NCBI RefSeq assembly: GCF_022867865.1 | Contig: NZ_JALIEC010000008.1 | Span: 80,374 to 144,373, forward strand | DNA from: Phaeobacter sp. J2-8 | Lineage (GTDB): Bacteria > Pseudomonadota > Alphaproteobacteria > Rhodobacterales > Rhodobacteraceae | Direction of reading: 5' to 3' | DNA: 64,000 bases | Shown here: positions 27,485 to 36,430 of the stretch, piece by piece | Layout of the letters: every line of letters starts with the position of its first letter | How positions within the stretch are numbered: the first letter of the stretch is position 1 | The notes under the pieces: generated by a model | Database searches by the model: none | The model's input: the letters and a program-made list of their open reading frames with translations, nothing else | Told to the model about the DNA's origin: nothing | Translations under genes and position numbers: made by a program

Positions 27485-29460
27485 GCGAACCAAACCTCGG
27501 TACAGCCGAAATCACGCCCAAACCGCAACAACCGGCGCTTGTCTTGCGGGTGATCACCGTGGTTGGCATCGCCCTGTCATTGTTTCAGCTTTATGCGGCC
27601 GGGCTACAGCCGCTGGGTCTGTTCTTTCAGCGCCCCATTCACCTTGGGTTCATTTTGGTGCTCTGTTTCCTGATCTATCCGGTGACCGGTGCAAAGCCGC
27701 GTGGGGTGTTGGGCTGGGCGATTGACGGCCCGCTGATCCTTTGCGGTATTTTGGTCGGCTATTGGGTGCCCGCCAATATCGACGCCATCGCCAACGCCAT
27801 TGTGCCGCGCAGCCAGGATGTGACGGTTGGCATTATCACAACGCTGGTGGTGCTCGAGGCCGCCCGCCGCGCGATTGGCATGCCGATGACCATCATTGGC
27901 GCGGTGTTCATTGCATATGCTTTCGCGGGGGGGCGCGGGGAATTGCCCTGGCTGGCGGATCTGATGCCCGGCATTCTGAACCATCGCGGCTATTCTCTCG
28001 ACCGGCTGGCCAGCCAGTTGACCCTGGGGGCCGAAGGCATCTTTGGTCTGCCATTGGGTGTCGCGGCGACATTCATCTATGTCTTTGTGCTGTTCGGTGC
28101 CTTTCTAGAGGTCACCGGCGCGGGAAAATTCTTTATTGATCTGGCCTATGCCGCCACGGGGCGCCAACGCGGCGGCCCGGCCAAGGCGGCGGTGCTGGCC
28201 TCGGCGGGTATGGGCTCGATCTCGGGCAGTGCCATTGCGAATGTGGTGACCACCGGGGCATTTACCATTCCGCTGATGAAACGGCTGGGCTATCGCCCGG
28301 CCCAGGCTGGCGGGATCGAGGCTGCGGCCTCGACCGGTGGTCAGATCATGCCGCCCCTGATGGGGGCTGGCGCGTTCTTGATGAGCGAATTCACCCGCGT
28401 GCCATATATCGACATTGTTCTGGTCTCGATTTTCCCGGCCTTCCTCTATTTCGGCGCGGTCTATCTTCTGGTGCATATCGCGGCCTTGAAGCAGGGGCTT
28501 CAGGGTCTGCCGGCCTCTGATCTGCCACGGGTGCGGGACGTGTTGAAAGAGGGCTGGCATTTTCTGTTACCGCTGGTGGCCTTGGTCTGGCTTCTGGTTG
28601 CGGGCTATTCACCGATGCGCGTCGGATATTACGCCATCCTGACGGTGATCGCGGCGGCGGTGCTGCGCGGTTTGCTAAAGTATTTCGCCGAAGACCGCAG
28701 CATCGAAGGTCTGATCGCCCTTGCAAAGGCCGGTGTGTCGAAAACGCTGGAGGCGTTGGAACTGGGCGCGCGCAATGCGGTGGCGGTGTCGATGGCCTGT
28801 GCGGTCGCCGGGATCATCGTGGGCGTTGTCGGCCTGACCGGGCTGGGGCTGAAATTCTCGGCGATGATGCTGGCCTTTTCCGGCGGGAACCTGTTCCTGG
28901 CGCTGATCCTTGTGGTGATTGCCAGCCTGATTGTTGGCATGGGCCTGCCGGTCACGGCGGCCTATATCGTGCTGATCATCCTTGTGGGGCAGGCCTTGCA
29001 GGAACAATTCGGCGTGCCGCTTCTGGTCGCGCATTTGGTGGTCTTCTGGTGGAGCCAGGATTCAAATGTCACGCCGCCCGTGGCGCTGGCCGGGTTTGCC
29101 GGGGCGGCAATTGCCGGGTCCAAACCGATGGAAACCTCTGTTCAGGCGTGGAAATACGCCAAGGGTCTCTACCTGATCCCGCTGTTCATGGTTTACAATG
29201 AATCGATCATCCTTGGCGGGCCGTTGCCATTGGTTCTGTGGAACGGCGCAATCGCGATACTGGTGATCGTCGCATTCGCCGCCCTGCTTGAGGGGTATCT
29301 CTTTGCCGAGATCCCGGTCTGGCAGCGGCTGGTCGGTGTTCCGGCGATTGTTGCTGTGTTCTGGCCGTCTTTCCCGGTCGAAGTGGTCGGTGCAGCCGTC
29401 CTCTTTGGGCTTTTGGCGTTGAACTGGCGCGCGTCAAAAGAACAGGGGGCACCGGCCTAG
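27481..29460 (+). CDS. TRAP transporter permease, fused 4TM/12TM type
   Basis: 659-aa inner-membrane protein in which the small and large TRAP subunits are fused. An N-terminal four-helix part (to about residue 150) precedes a DctM-like domain with SAGMGSISGSAIANVVTTG, AASTGGQIMPPLMGAGAF and VGMGLPVTAAYIVL. It works with the TAXI binding protein and is driven by an ion gradient. Substrate not evident. Confidence 0.93.
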   Translation: MSEPNLGTAEITPKPQQPALVLRVITVVGIALSLFQLYAAGLQPLGLFFQRPIHLGFILVLCFLIYPVTGAKPRGVLGWAIDGPLILCGILVGYWVPANIDAIANAIVPRSQDVTVGIITTLVVLEAARRAIGMPMTIIGAVFIAYAFAGGRGELPWLADLMPGILNHRGYSLDRLASQLTLGAEGIFGLPLGVAATFIYVFVLFGAFLEVTGAGKFFIDLAYAATGRQRGGPAKAAVLASAGMGSISGSAIANVVTTGAFTIPLMKRLGYRPAQAGGIEAAASTGGQIMPPLMGAGAFLMSEFTRVPYIDIVLVSIFPAFLYFGAVYLLVHIAALKQGLQGLPASDLPRVRDVLKEGWHFLLPLVALVWLLVAGYSPMRVGYYAILTVIAAAVLRGLLKYFAEDRSIEGLIALAKAGVSKTLEALELGARNAVAVSMACAVAGIIVGVVGLTGLGLKFSAMMLAFSGGNLFLALILVVIASLIVGMGLPVTAAYIVLIILVGQALQEQFGVPLLVAHLVVFWWSQDSNVTPPVALAGFAGAAIAGSKPMETSVQAWKYAKGLYLIPLFMVYNESIILGGPLPLVLWNGAIAILVIVAFAALLEGYLFAEIPVWQRLVGVPAIVAVFWPSFPVEVVGAAVLFGLLALNWRASKEQGAPA

Positions 29461-29570
29461 TTCGGGGAACCATGGCGGGTGATGCGCGCGGATCGAAAAT
29501 GCGAAAATTCCGGCGGCGGTTCACTGGTAATCCTATGGTGAAATGCGCCGCGCTGCGCTAGACTTCGGGG

Positions 29571-30475
29571 ATGAAAGCCAAGACCCCGCAGAATGGCGAA
29601 GCCGAATTCACCGGACATCAGGTGCCGTCCTGGGCGCGCGCCTCGCGTGATAGCGTGCCAGAGGATCTGGCGTTTCTGTCGGGTGCGGCGCTGGCCAGTT
29701 TGCATTTGCAATTGGCCAATGCTGCGGTGCCGCAGGCGCTGTTGCGCGACCGTCTGGCGCTGCGCGCAGCCGAGGCGGGTGTGGCTTTTGCCGGACGCCC
29801 GGAAACCGTGGCGGCGCTGCGGGATGCGCTGCATTTGATGCGTCCCGGCGATTTGCCAGGCCCGGCGGGGGACATCTATTTGCAATGGAAACGGGCAACG
29901 GGCGGCCTGCCACGTTACGCCATCTGTGCCGGGCTTTGCCGCATCATTCCCCCGACCAGATCGGGATCTGGTTGAAATCGGGTCAGGGCGCGCCGATCCC
30001 ACGGGCCGCCAAGGTGATCGAAACCGTCATCGCCGAGGCCCCGCGCGCCGAAACCACTGCCTTGATCCTTGGCGATGCGGTGCTGGCAGATGGTTTGGGC
30101 TGGGATCACGTGATCCCGCTGCTGGCCACGGGGCTGACGCGACGGGCGCTTGGGGCAACCGGGGCAGAGTTGCGCGACGCCTGTCACCGCGCGATCCTGC
30201 GATCCGCGCCTGACACATTGGGGCTGGCCGCTGATCTGGCGCGCCGCGCCGCGCGGCTGCGCGCAGTGACGCCAAAATTGCGGGCAAAACCGGCGGCGGC
30301 GGCGGTGGCGCTGTTTCTCACACGTGACGCCATTGCGCCTTTGGCGCTGTCGACCCCGCCGGATGGGGTGGGGCTTTCGGATCGTGCGGCGCGGCGGTTC
30401 TGTGATCGTTTGGTCGATCTCGGTGTGGTGCGTGAATTGACCGGCCGCGACAGCTTTCGCCTGTATGGGGTGTGA
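29571..30475 (+). CDS. DUF1403 protein, frame break near 29902
   Basis: About 301 residues once repaired. The first frame runs from the ATG at 29571 to IYLQWKRATG. The family sequence continues one frame over as RPATLRHLCRALPHHSPDQIG and ends FRLYGV-stop at 30473-30475. One missing G (ACGGGCGG to ACGGGGCGG near 29902) restores it. The protein is Ala/Arg/Leu-rich and mostly helical. DUF1403 genes occur in alphaproteobacteria next to ScpB-like genes, as here. Function unknown; a chromosome- or plasmid-segregation link is inference. Confidence 0.7.
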
Positions 30476-30477
30476 CG

Positions 30478-31068
30478 ATGGCCAAATCAGCATCAGAGCC
30501 CGACCTCGACCGAGAGCTGAATGATCTGCCGCCGGAGCTGCGCTGGCGGGAATGGATGCGCCGCATCGAGGCGGTTTTGTTTGCCTCTGCCACATCGGTC
30601 CCGCGCGAAGATCTGGCGCGGGTGGTTGGGGCCGGCGCCTCGGTCGATCTGCTGGTTGACGATCTGGCCGCCGATCTGGAAGGGCGGGCCTTCGAGGTGG
30701 CCAAGGCTGGCGCCGGTTGGGTTCTGCGCACCCGGCGCGCCTATGCCGCCACAATCCGGGCGGCGGCGGATGTCGGCGGGCAGTTGCTTGATCTCAATGC
30801 CTTTGACATCGCGGTTCTGGCGGCGATTGCCTATAATCAGCCGGTGACGCGCGACGGGCTGAAAGACATCTTTGGCAAGGACATCAGCCGCGATCTGATC
30901 GGCCGACTTCAGGACCGCAAGCTGATTGCCATGGGGCCGCGCAGCCCACGACGCGGCGCGCCATATACCTTTGTCACCACGGATCAATTCCTGATTGCCT
31001 TTGGGCTGGAAACCCTGCGCGATCTGCCGGATCGGGAACAATTGCAGGATGCCGGTTTGACCGGATAG
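30478..31068 (+). CDS. ScpB-like segregation and condensation protein
   Basis: 196 aa from the ATG at 30478; a GTG at 30472 would overlap the DUF1403 stop. Two winged-helix units are visible: WMRRIEAVLFASATSVPRED near the N-terminus, and LNAFDIAVLAAIAYNQPVTR with GRLQDRKLIAMGPR, the ScpB hallmark region. ScpB binds SMC-ScpA; no scpA or smc gene is nearby. It is therefore probably an accessory paralogue working with DUF1403. Confidence 0.8.
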   Translation: MAKSASEPDLDRELNDLPPELRWREWMRRIEAVLFASATSVPREDLARVVGAGASVDLLVDDLAADLEGRAFEVAKAGAGWVLRTRRAYAATIRAAADVGGQLLDLNAFDIAVLAAIAYNQPVTRDGLKDIFGKDISRDLIGRLQDRKLIAMGPRSPRRGAPYTFVTTDQFLIAFGLETLRDLPDREQLQDAGLTG

Positions 31069-31170
31069 GGCCGGGGGGCCGCCGCCGATAATCCACTCGA
31101 CACCGCGTGTTCTATCCCTATCCTGTGCCCAAAGCGCCGGTCATCGGCCCAATGAATAGAAAGGTGTCAG

Positions 31171-32133
31171 ATGCAAAAACGCCCCCTCGGGTCCTCTGGG
31201 CTGATGGTGACCCCCCTGTGTTACGGCACATCTTCCTTGTCTGACATGCCCGACACCTATGGCTATTCGGTGTCCGAGGATCGCGCGCGCGCCACGCTGG
31301 AGGCGATTTTCGCCGGTCCGGTGAATTTCCTCGACACCTCGCGCAATTACGGCATGGGGCGATCGGAACAGCGCATCGGCGATGCCATCCGCGCGAACGG
31401 CGGCCTGCCAGAGGGGTTTGTCCTGTCGTCGAAATTGGATCGTGACATGGAAACGGGCCGGTTTGATGCCGCCCGCGTGCGCGAAAGCATCGCCGAAAGC
31501 ATGGAAGCGCTTGGGCTGGATCATATTCCCTTGCTGCATTTGCACGACCCGGAACATGCCCGTGATCTGAGCGAAATCACCGGCGATGGCGGCGCGCTGG
31601 ATGAATTGTTCAAGCTGAAGGAAGAAGGCATTGCCGGGGCGGTGGGGCTGGCGATGGGCCGGTTGGATGTGATGGATCCGATCCTGCGCGCCTATCCGTT
31701 TGATGCCTTGATCAGCCACAACCGGTATACGCTGCTGAACCGGTCGGCGTCGGACATGTTCGACTATGCCGTGGATCAGGGCATGGCGGTGCTGAATGCC
31801 GCGCCTTATGCCGGGGGTGTCTTGGCCAAGGGCAGCGCGGTGATGCCGCGCGTCACCTATCAGGAGGCTGATGATGCCGCCCTGGCACCGGTGCGCCAGA
31901 TCGAGGCGCTTTGCGCCGAACATGGTATTGCCCCCGGCGCCGCCGCGCTGCAATTTTCTCTGCAAGATCCGCGGATAACCTCGACAATCATCGGCGTGTC
32001 AAAGCCAGAGCGGCTTGCACAAACGCTGGATTGGGCCAATGCCCCGATCCCGGCAGAGGTCGCAACGGCGCTGGCCGCCGTGCCCTATTCTAGCGAAGAT
32101 CCAGAGGCCAATCGCGTCTACAAACCCGGCTGA
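31171..32133 (+). CDS. Aldo/keto reductase (aldose dehydrogenase type)
   Basis: 320-aa TIM-barrel NAD(P)-dependent oxidoreductase. The tetrad is visible: Asp and Tyr in FLDTSRNYGMG, Lys in LSSKLDRD, His in LLHLHDPEH. The N-terminal RPLGSSGLMVTPLCYGT and C-terminal STIIGVSKPERLAQT are typical of the L-fucose/D-threo-aldose dehydrogenase branch. It may act on an aldose such as those released from pectin, but it is not in an obvious sugar operon. Confidence 0.82.
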   Translation: MQKRPLGSSGLMVTPLCYGTSSLSDMPDTYGYSVSEDRARATLEAIFAGPVNFLDTSRNYGMGRSEQRIGDAIRANGGLPEGFVLSSKLDRDMETGRFDAARVRESIAESMEALGLDHIPLLHLHDPEHARDLSEITGDGGALDELFKLKEEGIAGAVGLAMGRLDVMDPILRAYPFDALISHNRYTLLNRSASDMFDYAVDQGMAVLNAAPYAGGVLAKGSAVMPRVTYQEADDAALAPVRQIEALCAEHGIAPGAAALQFSLQDPRITSTIIGVSKPERLAQTLDWANAPIPAEVATALAAVPYSSEDPEANRVYKPG

Positions 32134-32142
32134 TCCTCGGCG

Positions 32143-32583
32143 TCAGAAATCTTCGGCCAGTAACTTGTCAATTGCGGTGTTCAACCCGGTCAGATCCTCC
32201 GCCAGGAGGGTCTCCAGCCGTGTCTGATATTCGCTGGCGATCCGCTTCAATTCAATCATCAGATCCCGTCCGGCATCGGTCAGCATCAGCACCACCAACC
32301 GGCGATCGTCGGTGTTTGTTTCCTTGGTGACAAGCCCGCGCGCCTCAAGCTTGCTTGCGGCGCGACTGGCTTTGGATTTCTCCAGATGCACTTCACGTTC
32401 AATGTCGCGCACCGACACGGCGCCGCGATCGGCCACATTGACCAACACCCGCCATTCGGCAATCGAAATGTCGTAATCGGCGCGATATCGCCGCGACATG
32501 CCAAGGCTCAGATGCTCTGCCACCACCGCCAGACGATAGGGCAGAAACTCTGCCAATTGAAAATCCAAACTGCTGTTGTCCAT
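32143..32583 (-). CDS. MarR-family regulator
   Basis: 146 aa. The HTH is around residues 50-72 (GAVSVRDIEREVHLEKSKAS) and the wing ends TNTDDRRLVVLMLTDAGR, the family signature. It is convergent with the aldo/keto reductase. A dyad just ahead of its start suggests autoregulation; target genes unknown. Confidence 0.85.
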   Translation of the reverse strand: MDNSSLDFQLAEFLPYRLAVVAEHLSLGMSRRYRADYDISIAEWRVLVNVADRGAVSVRDIEREVHLEKSKASRAASKLEARGLVTKETNTDDRRLVVLMLTDAGRDLMIELKRIASEYQTRLETLLAEDLTGLNTAIDKLLAEDF

Positions 32584-32600
32584 GTCGCGACTTTAGGAGA

Positions 32601-32622
32601 ATTCATTTCATTTGCAATGAAT
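32601..32622. promoter_or_regulatory. Dyad in front of the MarR gene
   Basis: ATTCATT (32601-32607) and AATGAAT (32616-32622) form an inverted repeat over eight bases, 17 bases ahead of the start at 32583, matching the size of MarR operators. Confidence 0.5.
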
Positions 32623-32742
32623 AATGACCGCAAAAGACGATTTCATGGCCCAATACCGGATGCATTTGCGCGTCCCCAGTCCCCCAAACACAGGACACCA
32701 CCCTCATATGACACCGTTAGGCGTGCCAACGCGGGGCTTCTT

Positions 32743-32790
32743 CTGTTTAAAAATATCCCGGGGGGGCCAAAGGCCGGGGGCAGAGCCCCC
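32743..32790. repeat. Intergenic GGGGGC/GCCCCC hairpin element
   Basis: TTAAAAATATCCCGGGGGG is followed by GGGGGC (32776-32781), AGA and GCCCCC (32785-32790). Elements of this look are frequent between genes of Rhodobacteraceae, in my recollection. It may end transcription between the MarR and MerR genes. Confidence 0.4.
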
Positions 32791-32839
32791 TCTGACCCCT
32801 CAACGCACCCTATCGCGCGCGTCCGTCAAGGGGCGGGCG

Positions 32840-33261
32840 CTATTCCGGGTTATGGTCGGTCAGACATTCGGAATGGTCGCGCAGGACTTCCAGCACCCGA
32901 CAATCCGCGACCGATCCGCCCTCGCATTGCCGCACCATGCGGTCCAATTCAACTTTCAGCGCCTCCAACCGGGCAATCCGGCGCTCCACCTCACGCAGAT
33001 GCCGTTGGGCAATGCTGTCCACCGCAGCGCAATCCTGATGCGGGCGATCCGTCAGATCCAGCAGCCCACGGATCATGTCCAGTGGAAACCCCAGCTGGCG
33101 GCCATGGCGAATAAAGGCCAGCCGGTCCAGCGTCGCGGTGTCATAGCGCCGTTGCCCGCGGCGCTGCGCGCGGGTTCTGGCAACAGGCCGATTTCCTCGT
33201 AATACCGGATGGTCTGCACCTTGGTGCCGGTGCGTTTTGCCAATGTGCCGATTGCCAGCAT
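32840..33261 (-). CDS. MerR-family regulator, frame break near 33172
   Basis: About 140 residues from the ATG at 33261. The N-terminal HTH is MLAIGTLAKRTGTKVQTIRY with YYEEIGLLPEP. The family sequence then continues one frame over as QRRGQRRYDTATLDRLAFIR, with the dimerisation helix and a C-terminal CEGGSVADCRVLEVL segment whose cysteines could bind metal. One missing base in the C-run after PEP restores it. The paired cysteines suggest a metal or thiol sensor of the ZntR/CueR/HMRTR sort; no efflux gene is adjacent. Confidence 0.75.
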
Positions 33262-33358
33262 GGTGCCGCCTTTCCCATCTGCCGCCGGATCCACGGCACT
33301 GGCACCAACTCTGTCGCGATCCATCCACAGTTTCAAGGGCCGGACCAACAGCGAAGGA

Positions 33359-34345
33359 TCAGGCGTTGACGTCGACGACCACCCGGCCCTTGACCTGCCC
33401 CTTCAGAATATCCCGCCCCAATTGCGGCAACTCGGCCAGCGTTGCCGGTTGCACCATGGCGTCCAGCTTGGCCATCGGCAGATCGCGGGCAATCCGCGCC
33501 CAGGCCCGTTGCCGGTTTTCAAAGGGCTGCATCACGCTATCAATCCCAAGAAGGTTCACCCCCCGCAGGATAAACGGCGTGATCAATGCACCATCAATCG
33601 CTGCCCCACCGGCCAGGCCAATCGCCGCAACCGACGATCCGTATTGCATTTGTTTCAGCACCCGGCCCAGCATGACACCGGCCACCGCATCCACACAGCC
33701 GCCCCAGACCTCGGCCTCCAGCGGTTTGCGGCTGGTTTCGGCGTATTCGTCGCGCGCCACAATCTGGCTGGCGCCCAGCGATTTCAGGTAATCTTCCTGC
33801 TCCGGTCGGCCGGTCACGGCGGCCACCTGATGCCCAAGATTTGCAAGGATCGCGGTCGCAACCGACCCCACACCGCCCGCCGCACCGGTGACCAGAACCG
33901 GCCCATCGGTGATGCCCTGATCTTCCAGCGCCATCACCGCCAGCATTGCGGTCAACCCGGCGGTCCCAACCGCCATCGCCTGATGCGTGGTCAGACCTTC
34001 GGGCAGGGGCACCAGCATATCGGCTTTGACCCGCGCTTTCTGGGCGTAGCCGCCCCAGCGGTTTTCACCGACGCGCCAGCCGGTCAGCACAACCTTGTCA
34101 CCGGGTTTGTAGCGGGCATCGTCCGAGGTTTCGACCGTGCCGGCAAAATCAATGCCGGGCACATGGGGATAATTGCGCACCAGACCGCCACCGGGGCCGA
34201 TGCACAGCCCGTCTTTGTAATTCACCGTGGAATACTCCACCGCAACCGTCACATCCCCCTCTGGCAATTGATCTTCGCTGACCTCGGCGACCTGCGCCGA
34301 TGTTTTGCCGTCGGCGTCTTTTTCAACCAGCAATGCCTTGAACAT
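33359..34345 (-). CDS. acuI: AcuI/YhdH-type acryloyl-CoA reductase
   Basis: 328-aa zinc-free medium-chain reductase from the ATG at 34345. Motifs: STVNYKDGLCIG near residue 40, VPGIDFAGTV, VGTAGLTAMLAVMAL and the NADPH loop VTGAAGGVGSVA. AcuI reduces toxic acryloyl-CoA in DMSP and 3-hydroxypropionate metabolism, common in roseobacters. It diverges from a GntR regulator instead of the AcuR/DddL partners, so a role in DMSP use is not proven here. Confidence 0.82.
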   Translation of the reverse strand: MFKALLVEKDADGKTSAQVAEVSEDQLPEGDVTVAVEYSTVNYKDGLCIGPGGGLVRNYPHVPGIDFAGTVETSDDARYKPGDKVVLTGWRVGENRWGGYAQKARVKADMLVPLPEGLTTHQAMAVGTAGLTAMLAVMALEDQGITDGPVLVTGAAGGVGSVATAILANLGHQVAAVTGRPEQEDYLKSLGASQIVARDEYAETSRKPLEAEVWGGCVDAVAGVMLGRVLKQMQYGSSVAAIGLAGGAAIDGALITPFILRGVNLLGIDSVMQPFENRQRAWARIARDLPMAKLDAMVQPATLAELPQLGRDILKGQVKGRVVVDVNA

Positions 34346-34405
34346 GGGGGGCTCCTTTTCTCGATGACCTGCGTTGCCTTGATCTGCGATTCCATTTATA
34401 ATTGC

Positions 34406-34423
34406 CTTACAATTAAATGTAAG
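34406..34423. promoter_or_regulatory. Dyad CTTACA-N6-TGTAAG
   Basis: CTTACA (34406-34411) and TGTAAG (34418-34423) end four bases before the ATG of the GntR gene, in the gap to the acuI-like gene. Position and size suit autoregulation by that GntR protein. Confidence 0.5.
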
Positions 34424-34427
34424 ACAA

Positions 34428-35198
34428 ATGAAAAAACCAAAACCACAGAAAAAAGCCGATCTTCCGGCCCAGATCGCCAAGTCATTGCGGGATGCCATCC
34501 TGTCCGGGGAATTGACGGTGGATGACCGTTTGCCCTCAGAGGCGGATCTGTCCGACACGTTTGACGTGTCGCGCCCCACGGTGCGCGAGGCGTTGAAACG
34601 TCTGGCTGCGCAATCGCTGATCCGAACCGAACGGGGCGCATTTGGCGGCGCGTTTGTGCGGCGGCTTTCCTATGAAGAGGCGCAGGTGCAACATGCCTCA
34701 AACGCGACTTTGTTGTTGTCTATCAACGGGATAAACTTCTCGGTCGCCTGTGAGGCGCGATATGCGCTGGAAAAATCGGTCACCGCGCTGGCCTGTGCGC
34801 GGCGCAGCGATGCCGATTTGGCGGCAATGCGGGCGGAAATCGCCCGTCAGGGCAGCGAGGGACTGAGTGACGAAGATTTCTGTGCGTCGGATGTGGCCTT
34901 GCACCGGGCCTTGGTCGATGCGGCGGGCAATCCGATCCTGTCCTATCAACTGGCCGGCGCGGTCGAGGCGATGCAGCCGCTGATGAACATGATCACCTTT
35001 TCCGCCCGGTCGCGCGAACAGATCGTGGCGCTGCATACCGCGCTGGCAGACGCCATTGCGGCGCGCGATGTCAGCGCCGCGGATGATGCATTGATGACCC
35101 TGGAGCGGTATACGCTTGAGCTGGGCGAGGGTGTGATTGCCGGGTTTCAGCGCAACAGAACCGCCAGCCAAGGCGGGTCCGGTTCAAGGTCATCATAA
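34428..35198 (+). CDS. GntR-family regulator, FCD (FadR-type) subfamily
   Basis: 256 aa. Winged helix at residues 12-75 (DDRLPSEADLSDTFDVSRPT, then VREALKRLAAQSLI). The C-terminal FCD domain of helices carries metal/ligand residues (DVALHRALVDAAGNPIL, and LHTALADAIAARD). It diverges from the acuI-like gene and converges on the pectinesterase, overlapping its 3' end by 52 bases. Its target could be either side; FadR-type GntR proteins often control uronate genes. Confidence 0.82.
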   Translation: MKKPKPQKKADLPAQIAKSLRDAILSGELTVDDRLPSEADLSDTFDVSRPTVREALKRLAAQSLIRTERGAFGGAFVRRLSYEEAQVQHASNATLLLSINGINFSVACEARYALEKSVTALACARRSDADLAAMRAEIARQGSEGLSDEDFCASDVALHRALVDAAGNPILSYQLAGAVEAMQPLMNMITFSARSREQIVALHTALADAIAARDVSAADDALMTLERYTLELGEGVIAGFQRNRTASQGGSGSRSS

Positions 35199-36430
35199 CC
35201 TGCGCCGTTGTCGGCCAACCAATCCCCCAGATACCTCAGGAACTCCGCCGCGTTTGCCTGTACCGGGCGATAGCGCGGAGACCATGCGGGGCCGCCCCAG
35301 TCATCCCAGGGGGCCGCGCGGTTGATATGGTCCCCGAGGTCGGAATTGACCAAAATACACTTTCCAACCGCTTCAAGCGTTGTCCGGCTGATCTGGCCCC
35401 GGGTTCCGTCGAGATGGTTGCGGTCCGTCAACCTGGTGCAATAGCCGGGCAGGGTGGGCCGACCATAAGGTGAGGCGCGCACGCCTTCGAACCATTGCCG
35501 GGCAAGAAAGCTGCGCCCCTTCTGTCCGGTCTCGGCCCCGTCATGGGTGAAGCGACAGCCATCAAACACGAACCCATAGGGCCGGTGCAGCGCCGTAGAG
35601 GGCGCGACCGCCCAGCTTTGCGCGCCCCGCACGCCACGGGTCCGCAGGGTGCAATTCTGAAAATATCCGGTTGCGCCGCCAAAGATGAAATCCACATCGC
35701 CGGAAATGGTGCAATCCCGCAGCAATGTGCGGGACGGGCCAAGCCCGGCCTGAAGATACAGGGTGTCCTGAAAGCTTTCGAGGGTCAGATCACACAGGCT
35801 GACCCGGTCGGCCCCGGCGACATGCAACGCCACGGCCTGATGCTGGCCTTGTGAAAATCGGCCTTCGGCATCGGGCACCGCACCCTTCGGGGCGGCAGCC
35901 ACCCGATCACAGGCATAGAGGTTTCGGATGGTCATCCCGGAAACAGAGGTATCGTCGCGTGCAATCCGCAACACCGATGTATTCCCGGTGGTCAGCACCT
36001 CTCGCGCGGCGAGGGTGGCAAAATGGTTTTGGGTATCGGGATGGGCGGTGCCAAAATCGGCGCCAAAGCGGTCTGCAAATTCGCGGCCCGGCATTTGGGC
36101 ATCAATCCGCGCCGCGAGCAGGGTCTTGTCGGCCCCCGCCCCGACAAGGCTCAGCGGCGGGGCGCTGGCGGGTACGATGGCCGGACCCTCATAAAACCCC
36201 GGCGCGATATGGATGACCCGCCGGGTTTTGGCGCCGCTGACAGTATCCTCGATTGCGCTGTCGTAAATCGCCCGGTCAATCGCGGCCTGAAGCGTCGGCA
36301 AAGCCCCCGCCGTGCCGCGACAGACCAGATAGTCCGGCTTGGCGTTGGCAATCGGTCCCGGCAACCACGCCACACCGTCGGTGCCATCCAGCACGTTGGG
36401 GCGTGAAAATTGCCGGGCTGTCTGGCTCAT
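35147..36430 (-). CDS. Pectinesterase (CE8)
   Basis: 427-aa right-handed beta-helix enzyme that removes methyl esters from polygalacturonate. CE8 motifs: SFQDTLYLQ with its Gln-Asp, and SGDVDFIFGGATGYFQNC with the catalytic Asp; the usual LGRPW is LARQWFEG here. No signal peptide is visible (start MSQTARQFSRPN), so it probably acts inside the cell on imported oligomers. It is the last gene of the operon starting at 44722 and overlaps GH105 by four bases. Confidence 0.88.
   Translation of the reverse strand: MSQTARQFSRPNVLDGTDGVAWLPGPIANAKPDYLVCRGTAGALPTLQAAIDRAIYDSAIEDTVSGAKTRRVIHIAPGFYEGPAIVPASAPPLSLVGAGADKTLLAARIDAQMPGREFADRFGADFGTAHPDTQNHFATLAAREVLTTGNTSVLRIARDDTSVSGMTIRNLYACDRVAAAPKGAVPDAEGRFSQGQHQAVALHVAGADRVSLCDLTLESFQDTLYLQAGLGPSRTLLRDCTISGDVDFIFGGATGYFQNCTLRTRGVRGAQSWAVAPSTALHRPYGFVFDGCRFTHDGAETGQKGRSFLARQWFEGVRASPYGRPTLPGYCTRLTDRNHLDGTRGQISRTTLEAVGKCILVNSDLGDHINRAAPWDDWGGPAWSPRYRPVQANAAEFLRYLGDWLADNGAGYDDLEPDPPWLAVLLR

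Noticed and set aside
30478..31068. Main chromosomal scpB
   Set aside because: No scpA partner and a DUF1403 neighbour; more likely an accessory paralogue.
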